A stretch of 6,204 bases of DNA. Source: OMOG01 sp041485845 (GTDB lineage: Bacteria; Acidobacteriota; Terriglobia; Bryobacterales; Bryobacteraceae). Below, piece by piece: positions 1-6,193 of this stretch (the first letter of the stretch is position 1; each line of letters starts with the position of its first letter). A program made the translations under genes and the position numbers. Under the pieces are notes generated by a model that saw nothing but the letters and a program-made list of their open reading frames with translations, was not told the origin of the DNA and did not search any database. The DNA lies in contig JBGPKH010000545.1 in the NCBI GenBank assembly GCA_041485845.1, positions 1 to 6,204 of the forward strand, written 5' to 3'.

Positions 1-2
1 CC

Positions 3-2357
3 CTCACCGGAACCCCGGCCGGGGCGGGCCGGACCCCCTTCCCCGATCAGATTGTTCCGGCCTCCCGCATTGACCCGATTGCCGCAAAACTGGCAGGCCT
101 TACGCCGCTCCCCAACCTGGGGACGAACCTGCTGACCAGCAACTATTACGTCTCCGAGCCTTTCATCTTCGACCGCACGCGCGCCGACGCCAAACTGAGC
201 TGGAACCCTTCCTCGAAGTTCACCACGTTTGTTCGCTTCGGCATGCTGCATTACAACATGCAGAACCCCACGATCTTCGGCGATCTGGGCGGCACCCAGG
301 TCTCCAGCGCGGGCGGCAACCCGGGCCACGGATATGGCAATACGTACAGCCTCACCTTCGCGGGCACATACCTGTTCAGCCCCACATTCATCCTGGACGC
401 CTATGTGGGTTGGGCGCGCCTCGGCACCAATATCGAGATTCCCGGCTTGAATCAGCAACTCGGCGTCGCCTTGGGAATTCCCGGCGCCAACGGCCCCGCC
501 CACTATCAGGGTGGCTACCCGAGGTTCTCCGTGAGCAGCTACGATGACATTGGCACGACCGGTTCATACCTCCCGTACTACCGGTCCGACCCCGCCACCA
601 ATTACGTCGCCAATTTCAATCGGACGATCGGCGCCCACGACGTTCGCTTCGGGTTGGACTTTTCCCATCTGGCCATGAACCACATCCAGGCCGAAGGCGG
701 CACGGGCGCCGGCATGGGCGGCTTTCTGTTCAATGGCGGCCCGACGTCCATTTCGGGTGGACCTTCCCCGAACCAGTTCAATAGTTACGCGACCTTTCTG
801 CTGGGGCTGGTGACCAACTCCGGGAAGAACACCATCTATGCGCCCAATGTGGGTTGTCCGGAGGGTCTGTGCGGGGCCGAGACCACGCGCGCCTGGCGGT
901 ATGGCTTGTACATCCGCGACCGCTGGAACGTCACGCCCGCTCTCACGCTGTCCTATGGGTTGCGCTGGGAATATTACCCATTGCCCAGGCGTGCCGATCA
1001 GGGCATTGGTCTGTACAATCCGGCGACGAATAACGTGCAGATCTGCGGCTACCAGTTGGTCCCGGCGGGCTGCAACGTCGCCATGAACAAGAAACTGTTC
1101 ACCCCACGGATCGGCTTGGCCTATCGTATTTCTCCCAGCTTTGTGATCCGCGCGGGCTACGGCATCACCAACGATCCCTACTCGTTGGATCGGCCGTTTA
1201 AGTACAACTATCCGACCCTGATCATCGCCACCTACGATCAACCCAACTCCCTCGCGTACCTCGGTACCCTGGAGCAGGGGATTCCTGCCGTCCAGCTTCC
1301 GAGCTATGGCAACGGAATCCTGCCGCTGCCGGGTGCGTATGCCACCACGACCATCAGTCAAACGGCCTTGAACCGGGGCTACATCCAATCGTGGAATTTC
1401 ACCTTGCAGAAGGAGCTGCGCTACGGGTTTGTCGCCCAAGCCGGCTACGTGGCCACCCGTTCCACCGACATGGACACCAACGTCAACATCAATGCGGGTC
1501 AGTTTCCCGGTCTCGGTTCCGCCAGCCAGCCCTTGAATATTCTGTTTGGCCGGACTTCGGTCACCAACGTGTTTGAACCGGTGGGCACCAACCAGTACAA
1601 CTCGCTGCAAGCCAGGTTGGAGCGCCACTTCCTGCGGGGCTTCCAGTTCGCCGCGAGTTACACCTGGTCAAAGGCCATCGGTGTGACGGCCAACGATGAC
1701 AGCGGCCTGCGGGAGCCGGCTCCAGCTTACTGGGCCTTGAACCGCACCGTGCAAAACTACGACCGTACGCAGAACCTTTCGCTTCAGGGCATGTGGGAAC
1801 TGCCCTTCGGCAAGGGGAAGGCCCATTTCTCCAATGGCGGCATGGCGGCACTGGTGTTGGGCGGCTGGCGAGTCAATTCCATCGCCTCCTTCATGACCGG
1901 GTTGCCCTTCACGGTGAGCGCTTCAGGCTCTTCGCTGAATATGCCGGGCGCCGCCCAGCGGGCCAACCAGATCCTGCCCAACGTGCAGATCTTGGGAAAT
2001 ATCGGCTCCACTGCGTCGTACTTCAATCCGTTGGCTTTCGCGCCCGTCACCACCGCAACCTTCGGCACGGCCGGGTTCAACGCACTGCGCGGTCCGGGCG
2101 TCGTGAACACGGACCTTGCCATCTCCCGCGAGTTTCCCATCAAAGAGCGGTTCAAGCTGCAGTTCCGCTTTGAGTCCTTCAACTTCACCAACACGCCCCA
2201 CTTTGCTCTCCCCAGTACCAACGTCTCGAATATGGTTCTCAACTCGGACGGGACGGTCAAGAACCTGGGCGGCTACAGTGCGATCGCTTCCACGCAGAAC
2301 CTGGGGCGCGACTTCGACGAACGGCGGATACAGTTCGATCTGCGGGTCACCTTCTAG
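3..2357 (+). CDS. TonB-dependent receptor, Oar-like, C-terminal part (5' end outside window)
   Basis: This is the outer-membrane beta-barrel of a TonB-dependent receptor, which moves a ligand into the periplasm using energy from TonB-ExbBD. The frame is open from the window edge, well before the first ATG at 243, so the gene is cut by the window and that ATG is internal. The first visible stretch contains FPDQIVPASRIDPIAAKLAG and then PLPNLG, a segment typical of acidobacterial Oar-like receptors just after the plug. The rest has the alternating aromatic/polar strands of a large barrel, for example YGLYIRDRWNVTPALTLSYG and GLRWEYYP. Near the end are NTDLAISREFPIKERFKLQF and FESFNFTNTPHF, then RIQFDLRVTF, whose terminal Phe fits a BAM-recognised last strand. 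About 784 residues are visible; such proteins usually have 1000-1200, so the signal peptide, carboxypeptidase-regulatory-like domain and plug are missing here. The ligand cannot be read from sequence; the exported sugar-type enzymes downstream suggest a glycoside, but this is inference. Confidence 0.93.
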   Translation, partial: LTGTPAGAGRTPFPDQIVPASRIDPIAAKLAGLTPLPNLGTNLLTSNYYVSEPFIFDRTRADAKLSWNPSSKFTTFVRFGMLHYNMQNPTIFGDLGGTQVSSAGGNPGHGYGNTYSLTFAGTYLFSPTFILDAYVGWARLGTNIEIPGLNQQLGVALGIPGANGPAHYQGGYPRFSVSSYDDIGTTGSYLPYYRSDPATNYVANFNRTIGAHDVRFGLDFSHLAMNHIQAEGGTGAGMGGFLFNGGPTSISGGPSPNQFNSYATFLLGLVTNSGKNTIYAPNVGCPEGLCGAETTRAWRYGLYIRDRWNVTPALTLSYGLRWEYYPLPRRADQGIGLYNPATNNVQICGYQLVPAGCNVAMNKKLFTPRIGLAYRISPSFVIRAGYGITNDPYSLDRPFKYNYPTLIIATYDQPNSLAYLGTLEQGIPAVQLPSYGNGILPLPGAYATTTISQTALNRGYIQSWNFTLQKELRYGFVAQAGYVATRSTDMDTNVNINAGQFPGLGSASQPLNILFGRTSVTNVFEPVGTNQYNSLQARLERHFLRGFQFAASYTWSKAIGVTANDDSGLREPAPAYWALNRTVQNYDRTQNLSLQGMWELPFGKGKAHFSNGGMAALVLGGWRVNSIASFMTGLPFTVSASGSSLNMPGAAQRANQILPNVQILGNIGSTASYFNPLAFAPVTTATFGTAGFNALRGPGVVNTDLAISREFPIKERFKLQFRFESFNFTNTPHFALPSTNVSNMVLNSDGTVKNLGGYSAIASTQNLGRDFDERRIQFDLRVTF

Positions 2358-2365
2358 GAGGAGGA
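2356..2365 (+). promoter_or_regulatory. Strong Shine-Dalgarno-like sequence at the receptor stop codon
   Basis: The run AGGAGGAGGA overlaps the receptor stop codon. It lies about 68 bases before the DUF1080 start, too far to serve it directly, but 6 bases before a GTG at 2372 that opens an 11-codon frame. It is the best ribosome-binding match in the spacer, so it may drive a tiny leader ORF, or it may be chance in purine-rich sequence. Confidence 0.35.
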
Positions 2366-2371
2366 CCCTTC

Positions 2372-2407
2372 GTGGCGGAAGTCCCCTGGAATAAGCCACT
2401 GGCGTAG
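2372..2407 (+). CDS. Possible 11-residue leader ORF between receptor and DUF1080 gene
   Basis: A GTG codon 6 bases after AGGAGGAGGA opens a frame reading MAEVPWNKPLA and ends at TAG (2405-2407). Its stop is one base before the ATG at 2409 and 25 bases before the preferred DUF1080 ATG at 2433, which would allow translational coupling. The peptide has no recognisable family and no run of one regulatory amino acid, so a classical attenuator is not supported. A chance ORF is the main alternative. Confidence 0.18.
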   Translation: MAEVPWNKPLA

Positions 2408-2420
2408 AATGCTAGATGCT

Positions 2421-2424
2421 AGGA
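2421..2424 (+). promoter_or_regulatory. Ribosome binding site choosing the DUF1080 start at 2433
   Basis: AGGA lies 8 bases before the ATG at 2433. The earlier in-frame ATG at 2409 would add MLDARIVT in front of a normal signal peptide and has no purine-rich sequence at proper spacing. This favours 2433. The site sits at the end of a tandem ATGCTAG duplication (2409-2422). A TAGAAT at 2405-2410 resembles a -10 box, but no convincing -35 box precedes it. Confidence 0.45.
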
Positions 2425-2432
2425 TCGTCACG

Positions 2433-3248
2433 ATGAAAATACCGATTCTGTTGGCCGCTGCGTGCCTGAGCGCGTTAGCTGACGGGAATACCCTCACGCC
2501 AGCCGAAAAACGGGCCGGATTTCGACTCCTGTTCGACGGCCATACGTTTGCCGGGTGGCGCGACCCCGCGAGCGAGAAACCGCCGGGCGAGGCCTGGGTG
2601 ATCGAGAACGGCTGCCTCAAAACGACCCCCAAACCGCACATCACCGAGGACCTGATCAGCCAGGAGTCTTACGGCGATTTCGAACTGAAGTTCGATTGGC
2701 GCATCTCGGCGCGCGGCAACACGGGCGTGAAATACCGCATTCAGCGCGCCATCTTCGTCGATAAAACCGGGGCCGGCCGGAGCGTAGGCGGGTTCGAGGC
2801 CATGCTGGAGCGCGAGGTGGCCGCGCCGCGCTCCGACCGCGCGAAGATGGCGCCCGGCGCAACCGGGCAGGAGTACACGGTTTCCTACGAGTTCCAGTTG
2901 ATCGACGATGCGGGCTACACGGGCGCGGCCAAGACCGATCGCGTTCACGACACCGGCGCGCTCTACGCTATGATCCCGCCCAGGACCATGGCGGCGCATC
3001 CGGCCGGGGAGTGGAACACCGGGCGCCTGGTCGTGAAGGGCGACCACTTCGAGCACTGGATCAACGGGGCGATGCTGCTCGACGGCTTGCTCCATTCCGA
3101 TGAAGCCCGCGCGGGAACCGCCAGGCGATGGGCCGCGGCGCCCACCATTCGGGACATCCTCAGCAACGCTAAACCAACCGGCCCGCTGTCGTTGCAGCAT
3201 CACGGGGCCGCGGTGTGGTTCAAGAACCTGAAGATCCGGCCGCTGTAA
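2433..3248 (+). CDS. Secreted DUF1080 protein (3-keto-disaccharide hydrolase-like)
   Basis: Members of this jelly-roll family (PF06439) cleave 3-keto-glycosides by hydrolysis or elimination after a dehydrogenase has oxidised C3. From the ATG at 2433 the protein has 271 residues. Residues 1-16 form a short Sec signal (MKIPILLAAACLSALA), with likely cleavage after ALA. Family blocks follow in order: RLLFDG and GW at 31-42, GDFELKFDWRI at 81-91, GNTGVKYR at 95-102, YEFQLIDD at 152-159, GALYAMIPP at 175-183, AGEWNTGRLVVKGDHFEHW from 191 with NG at 211-212, and LQHHGAAVWFKNLKIRPL at the C-terminus. Cys11 looks lipobox-like, but the hydrophobic stretch before it is very short, so a lipoprotein is less likely. 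Residues 105-147 form a charged segment absent from compact members. The gene follows the receptor by 75 bases on the same strand and may be co-transcribed. The family call is secure; substrate and exact chemistry are unknown. Confidence 0.9.
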   Translation: MKIPILLAAACLSALADGNTLTPAEKRAGFRLLFDGHTFAGWRDPASEKPPGEAWVIENGCLKTTPKPHITEDLISQESYGDFELKFDWRISARGNTGVKYRIQRAIFVDKTGAGRSVGGFEAMLEREVAAPRSDRAKMAPGATGQEYTVSYEFQLIDDAGYTGAAKTDRVHDTGALYAMIPPRTMAAHPAGEWNTGRLVVKGDHFEHWINGAMLLDGLLHSDEARAGTARRWAAAPTIRDILSNAKPTGPLSLQHHGAAVWFKNLKIRPL

Positions 3249-3252
3249 GTGT

Positions 3253-3282
3253 GGCGCGAGTCCCGCTCCCGCGCCGCGTTTT
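3253..3282 (+). terminator. Possible intrinsic terminator of the DUF1080 gene
   Basis: GGCGCG (3253-3258) pairs perfectly with CGCGCC (3270-3275) around an 11-base loop. Three bases later comes TTTT (3279-3282). It begins 5 bases after the DUF1080 stop, the expected place. The short T-run and the 3-base gap make it a weak intrinsic terminator. Confidence 0.4.
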
Positions 3283-3311
3283 GCGCGCCGGCCCTGCAAA
3301 GCCGGCTCGCG
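3282..3311. terminator. GC-rich hairpin in the convergent spacer
   Basis: GCCGGC (3287-3292) and GCCGGC (3301-3306) form a 6-bp stem around the loop CCTGCAAA. After one mismatch it extends by three more pairs and a wobble. It lies between the stops of two convergent genes, 10 bases from the amidohydrolase stop, so it could stop transcription from either side. Neither side has a clear T-run, so it may instead only stabilise the RNA ends. Confidence 0.3.
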
Positions 3312-3320
3312 CCTCAAATT

Positions 3321-4544
3321 CTACAGTTTCTCCGGGTTAAGGACCTTCTTGGCAACCCCACGGTACAGCGCCTCCAGAGCCTCGGGCGAGAGTTCCAACC
3401 CGTAATACCGCCACCACACGCGTCCGGGCATGTTCTCGTCGGCGGTCTCAAACAGCCGCCACCAGGCCTGGTACATTCTCTTCTCGCGGCCCATATCGGT
3501 CCCGAACATCACCCGGTTGCGGTACTTGGTGAGGAACTTGACCGCGGCCCGGGGAGTCCGGCCCACTTCGTAGTCGCGGGCCGAGATATCCAGGTACAGG
3601 TTGGGGAACTTGTCCAGTTCCTTGCCCAGCGTGGCCAAGTCGTTGCCTTGGTTGCCAAGGTGGCAGGCCACAAAGGTGGTCTTCGGGTGACGGGCCAGCA
3701 GTTTGTCGCGGATGTCGATCAACTCCTGGTACGAGGACACGTCTTTGCCGTACTGGTTGAAGTGCTGGTAATCCGGCGTGCGCTCTTGATAGACATCCAA
3801 CGGCTTCCAGGAGGACGGGTGATCGGCCACGTGAATGCTGGCCGGCATTTTCAGTTCCGCGGCCTTGTTCCAGAACAGGTCCAGGCGCGCATCGTCCGGG
3901 TGCAGGCGCTTGCCGCGGGGCGCGCTGGTGTCCCGGCCATAGCCCCATCCCTTGTCGGTTAGTTCGCCTATGCCGCGCGCACCCTTCTTGTAGCAGCGCG
4001 CCAGTTCGGCGGCCGCCCGTTCCGGATAGTCCGGCTGGTCGAAATCCGCGGTGGTCACGCCGCACCAGAGCTGGAATCGGGTGGGATACGGCTTGAGGTA
4101 CATTTCGGCCAACTGGTCGAACTGGGTCCCGGTGGCCCCGGTGAGGACCACCGTCGTCTCAATGCCGGCCTCGTCCATAGTCTTGACCCACGCAGCCACC
4201 TCCGCCTGGCTCCTGGCGTTGACGTGGGCATGCACGTCAATGGCGGGATACTTGGCCTTGGGCACTGTGGTCTCCTGCACGACGACCGACGTCTTGGGAG
4301 CGTAGTCCTTGAGCGGAATCGAGTCCATCGGCCCGGGCGCGGCCGATACCCCCGGTCCTCCCCACCCGCCGTACCGGGTCTCCACCCACTCGGGATTGGC
4401 TTGCCAGCCGGCCGCCGGCGGCGCGGCCCTGCCCTGCTTTTTTCCGGGCGGCGTCTGGCTCCTGCTGTAGGTCGCAGTCAGCGCGCCAATCCCTATCGGA
4501 ATCAGAGCCGCTACGAATATCGCGGTACGACGGGTCTTTCGCAT
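3321..4544 (-). CDS. Exported amidohydrolase-2 family metal-dependent hydrolase
   Basis: This is a TIM-barrel hydrolase of the amidohydrolase superfamily (PF04909-like), a group that includes lactone hydrolases and non-oxidative decarboxylases. From the ATG at 4544-4542 it has 407 residues; a TTG seven codons upstream is less likely because AAAGGA lies 6 bases before the ATG. The N-terminus MRKTRRTAIFVAALIPIGIG is a basic, hydrophobic export signal, with only a weak twin-arginine match (TRRTAI). A Pro/Gly/Ala-rich linker runs to about residue 95. The metal site looks complete: H105-x-H107 in IDVHAHVN, H238 in SIHVADHP, H295 in VACHLGN and D350 in MFGTDMG; E194 lies in GIGELTDKG. No key residue is missing, so it is probably active. 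It faces the oxidoreductase gene divergently and the DUF1080 gene convergently. A lactone or ester product of sugar oxidation is a possible substrate by analogy only. Confidence 0.88.
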   Translation of the reverse strand: MRKTRRTAIFVAALIPIGIGALTATYSRSQTPPGKKQGRAAPPAAGWQANPEWVETRYGGWGGPGVSAAPGPMDSIPLKDYAPKTSVVVQETTVPKAKYPAIDVHAHVNARSQAEVAAWVKTMDEAGIETTVVLTGATGTQFDQLAEMYLKPYPTRFQLWCGVTTADFDQPDYPERAAAELARCYKKGARGIGELTDKGWGYGRDTSAPRGKRLHPDDARLDLFWNKAAELKMPASIHVADHPSSWKPLDVYQERTPDYQHFNQYGKDVSSYQELIDIRDKLLARHPKTTFVACHLGNQGNDLATLGKELDKFPNLYLDISARDYEVGRTPRAAVKFLTKYRNRVMFGTDMGREKRMYQAWWRLFETADENMPGRVWWRYYGLELSPEALEALYRGVAKKVLNPEKL

Positions 4545-4550
4545 AGGTTT

Positions 4551-4556
4551 TCCTTT
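4551..4556 (-). promoter_or_regulatory. Ribosome binding site of the amidohydrolase gene
   Basis: On the minus strand AAAGGA ends 6 bases before the ATG at 4544-4542. It decides between this ATG and the upstream TTG at 4565, which would put seven polar residues in front of the export signal. Confidence 0.65.
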
Positions 4557-4669
4557 CTGAATCAAACCTTGATCGTAATCCCTACACCGATTTCTTCCTT
4601 TCGGGCGCCCGCGTGAGCCACTTGCTCTTCGCGCCTCGATTCCATTGAGCTGCCAGCCTCCCAGCCGCC

Positions 4670-4698
4670 CAGCGGCGCGCGCGGAACGCCCGCCGCTG
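4670..4698. other. Perfect 8-bp inverted repeat in the divergent control region
   Basis: CAGCGGCG (4670-4677) and CGCCGCTG (4691-4698) are exact inverted copies separated by 13 bases. The element is 83 bases from the oxidoreductase ATG and 126 bases from the amidohydrolase ATG. It could be an operator for a dimeric regulator or an RNA hairpin in the amidohydrolase leader. No T-run follows it, so an intrinsic terminator is not supported. Confidence 0.35.
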
Positions 4699-4720
4699 TC
4701 GGTTCTGGACCCGGTTTCTA

Positions 4721-4752
4721 TTGTATTCCGGCCGCCTTACACGTAGTAAAAT
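4721..4752 (+). promoter_or_regulatory. Tentative promoter of the oxidoreductase gene
   Basis: TAAAAT (4747-4752) matches five of six -10 consensus bases and lies 28 bases before the ATG. The only -35-like hexamer is TTGTAT (4721-4726), a partial match with a long 20-base spacer. The surrounding AT-rich patch stands out in a GC-rich spacer. Confidence 0.25.
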
Positions 4753-4764
4753 AGCGGAAGCCCC

Positions 4765-4771
4765 AAAGGAG
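4765..4771 (+). promoter_or_regulatory. Ribosome binding site of the oxidoreductase gene
   Basis: AAAGGAG lies 9 bases before the ATG at 4781. It rules out the TTG at 4721, which would add 20 residues and place this site inside the coding region. Confidence 0.75.
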
Positions 4772-4780
4772 AACCGTTGC

Positions 4781-6094
4781 ATGGAACGAAGATATTTCAT
4801 GATGACTGCCACGGCCGCTGCCACCGCAATGCGCGCCAGCGCGTTACCCAGCCCCAACGACACCGTTCGCGTCTGCTGTGTGGGCGTTCACGGCCAGGGT
4901 CAGAGCCACTTACGGGCCTATGCCAGGATGCCCAACGTGGAAATCGCCGCCATCTGCGACGTGGATGAGTCCGTACTCGAACAGCGTTTGAACGATACCG
5001 AGAAGCTGACCGGGAAGCGCCCGGCGGGGTTCACGGACCTGCGGAAAGTGCTCGAGGACAAATCCATCGATGCCATCTCCATCGCCACGCCCAACCACAA
5101 CCATGCGTTGCAGGCCATCTGGGGGTGCCAGGCGGGGAAAGATGTTTACGTCGAGAAGCCCTGCGCCTACAATATCTTCGAAGCCAAACAGGTGGTGGCC
5201 GCCGCCGCCAGGTACAACCGCATGGTGCAACACGGCACCAACGGCCGCTCGTCGCCCGCTATGCGGGAAGCCGTCAAACTGATCCGCGATGGCGTGATCG
5301 GCGATGTATATATGTCGCGCGCGCTCTGCTTCAAGTGGCGGGATACCATCGGGCGCACTCCGGTGTCGGCCGTGCCCCCCGGGGTCCACTATGACCTGTG
5401 GCTCGGGCCGGCGCCCAAGCGCGAGTTCACCAAGAACCGTTTCCACTATAACTTCCACTGGTTCTGGGACTACGGCAATGGCGACATCGGCAACCAGGGC
5501 GTGCACCAGATGGACGCGGCGCGCTGGCTGCTGGGCGTGAAATACCCAACCAAAATCAGCGCCATCGGCGGCCACTTCATGTTTGACGATGACCAGGAAA
5601 CGCCCAACACCATTACCGCCAGCTTCGAGTTCGACGAAGGCGGCAAGAAGAAGATGCTGGTTTTCGAAGTGCGCCACTGGATGACCAATGGCGAAGGAGC
5701 CATTCCCGGACGCAGCGATTCGACCGCCGTCGGCAACATCGTCTATGGCTCGAAAGGCTACCTCAGCACCGCGGGCGGGTTCAAGATCGTCCTCGGGAAA
5801 GAGCAGCAACCCGGGCCCGCTCCCAGCACCCCTCAGGAGCGCGGAGCCGGCGTGGGCGATAACTGGGCCAACTTCATTCAGGCCGTGCGCAGCCGGAAGC
5901 ATTCGGACTTGAACGCTCCCATGGAAGAGGGCGCCCCCTCGGTGATCCTGATTCACCTGGCGAACATTTCCTACCGCCTGGGCCGCACCCTGCACTTTGA
6001 CGCCGGAACCATGACCTGCAAGGGGGATCCGGAAGCGAACAAGATGTTCACGCGCAATTACCGCGCCCCGTTCGTGGTCCCCGAGAAGGTTTAG
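4781..6094 (+). CDS. Gfo/Idh/MocA-family oxidoreductase with twin-arginine signal
   Basis: Proteins of this family oxidise or reduce sugars and cyclitols using NAD(P). The 437-residue protein starts MERRYFMMTATAAATAMRAS, a twin-arginine type signal, which suggests export of the folded, cofactor-loaded enzyme, as known for Zymomonas glucose-fructose oxidoreductase. The Rossmann fold begins at residue 29 (VRVCCVGVHGQGQSH), with D60 in AAICDVDE at the end of beta-2, a position that tends to favour NAD over NADP. IATPNHNHAL (101-110) and the family motif EKP (125-127, Lys126 being the usual catalytic lysine) follow. The C-terminal domain carries WLGPAPKREF and the block GNGDIGNQGVHQMDAARW (232-249) with the likely active-site His242. 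The sequence type is common in Acidobacteriota and Planctomycetota. Clear ribosome binding supports this start. The neighbouring DUF1080 gene makes sugar C3 oxidation attractive, but the substrate is not readable from sequence. Confidence 0.92.
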   Translation: MERRYFMMTATAAATAMRASALPSPNDTVRVCCVGVHGQGQSHLRAYARMPNVEIAAICDVDESVLEQRLNDTEKLTGKRPAGFTDLRKVLEDKSIDAISIATPNHNHALQAIWGCQAGKDVYVEKPCAYNIFEAKQVVAAAARYNRMVQHGTNGRSSPAMREAVKLIRDGVIGDVYMSRALCFKWRDTIGRTPVSAVPPGVHYDLWLGPAPKREFTKNRFHYNFHWFWDYGNGDIGNQGVHQMDAARWLLGVKYPTKISAIGGHFMFDDDQETPNTITASFEFDEGGKKKMLVFEVRHWMTNGEGAIPGRSDSTAVGNIVYGSKGYLSTAGGFKIVLGKEQQPGPAPSTPQERGAGVGDNWANFIQAVRSRKHSDLNAPMEEGAPSVILIHLANISYRLGRTLHFDAGTMTCKGDPEANKMFTRNYRAPFVVPEKV

Positions 6095-6095
6095 C

Positions 6096-6124
6096 CACAA
6101 GTGGCGTAGGCGTCCTCGCTTGTG
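6096..6124. other. Inverted repeat just after the oxidoreductase stop
   Basis: CACAAG (6096-6101) and CTTGTG (6119-6124) are exact inverted copies around 17 bases, starting one base after the stop codon. A smaller alternative hairpin, GCCA/TGGC at 6094-6105, overlaps it. It may protect or end the transcript. There is no T-run. Confidence 0.3.
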
Positions 6125-6130
6125 CGCGGA

Positions 6131-6151
6131 GGCTTATGCCTGGCTTATGCC
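6131..6151. repeat. Two tandem copies of a 10-bp unit
   Basis: GGCTTATGCC occurs at 6131-6140 and again at 6142-6151, separated by one T. Each copy is itself a small inverted repeat (GGC-TTAT-GCC). The unit lies between two larger inverted repeats in the non-coding tail. Confidence 0.7.
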
Positions 6152-6152
6152 A

Positions 6153-6193
6153 CCTGCCGTTCCGCCGGCGGTGGCAGGAACTCCGCCGGTTCC
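6153..6193. other. Nested inverted repeats in the 3' non-coding tail
   Basis: CCTGCC (6153-6158) pairs with GGCAGG (6173-6178) and encloses the palindrome CCGCCGGCGG (6162-6171). GGAAC (6177-6181) then pairs with GTTCC (6189-6193), and TCCGCCGG appears twice (6161-6168 and 6182-6189). This could be a terminator region or part of a dispersed intergenic repeat. Nothing in 6095-6204 reads as a convincing plus-strand gene. Confidence 0.35.

Noticed and set aside
243..245. ATG at 243 as the start of the receptor gene
   Set aside because: The same frame is open and receptor-like from position 3 on, so this methionine is internal.
564..1628. Minus-strand open frame of 354 codons opposite the receptor gene
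   Set aside because: Antisense shadow of the receptor barrel with no domain signature and composition dominated by Gly, Arg and Val.
2475..3317. Minus-strand open frame of 280 codons opposite the DUF1080 gene
   Set aside because: Antisense shadow that covers the whole DUF1080 gene; no family motif or export signal.
3249..3962. Plus-strand open frame of 237 codons starting right after the DUF1080 stop
   Set aside because: It begins in the hairpin spacer and then runs antisense through the amidohydrolase, whose metal-binding motifs prove the minus strand is the coding one.
4721..4780. N-terminal extension of the oxidoreductase from a TTG at 4721
   Set aside because: It would bury the AAAGGAG site inside the gene and hide the twin-arginine signal behind 20 extra residues.
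4910..6100. Long minus-strand open frame of 396 codons opposite the oxidoreductase gene
   Set aside because: It is the antisense of a gene with clear family motifs and a good ribosome binding site. The translation has no recognisable domain; such frames are common in GC-rich DNA.
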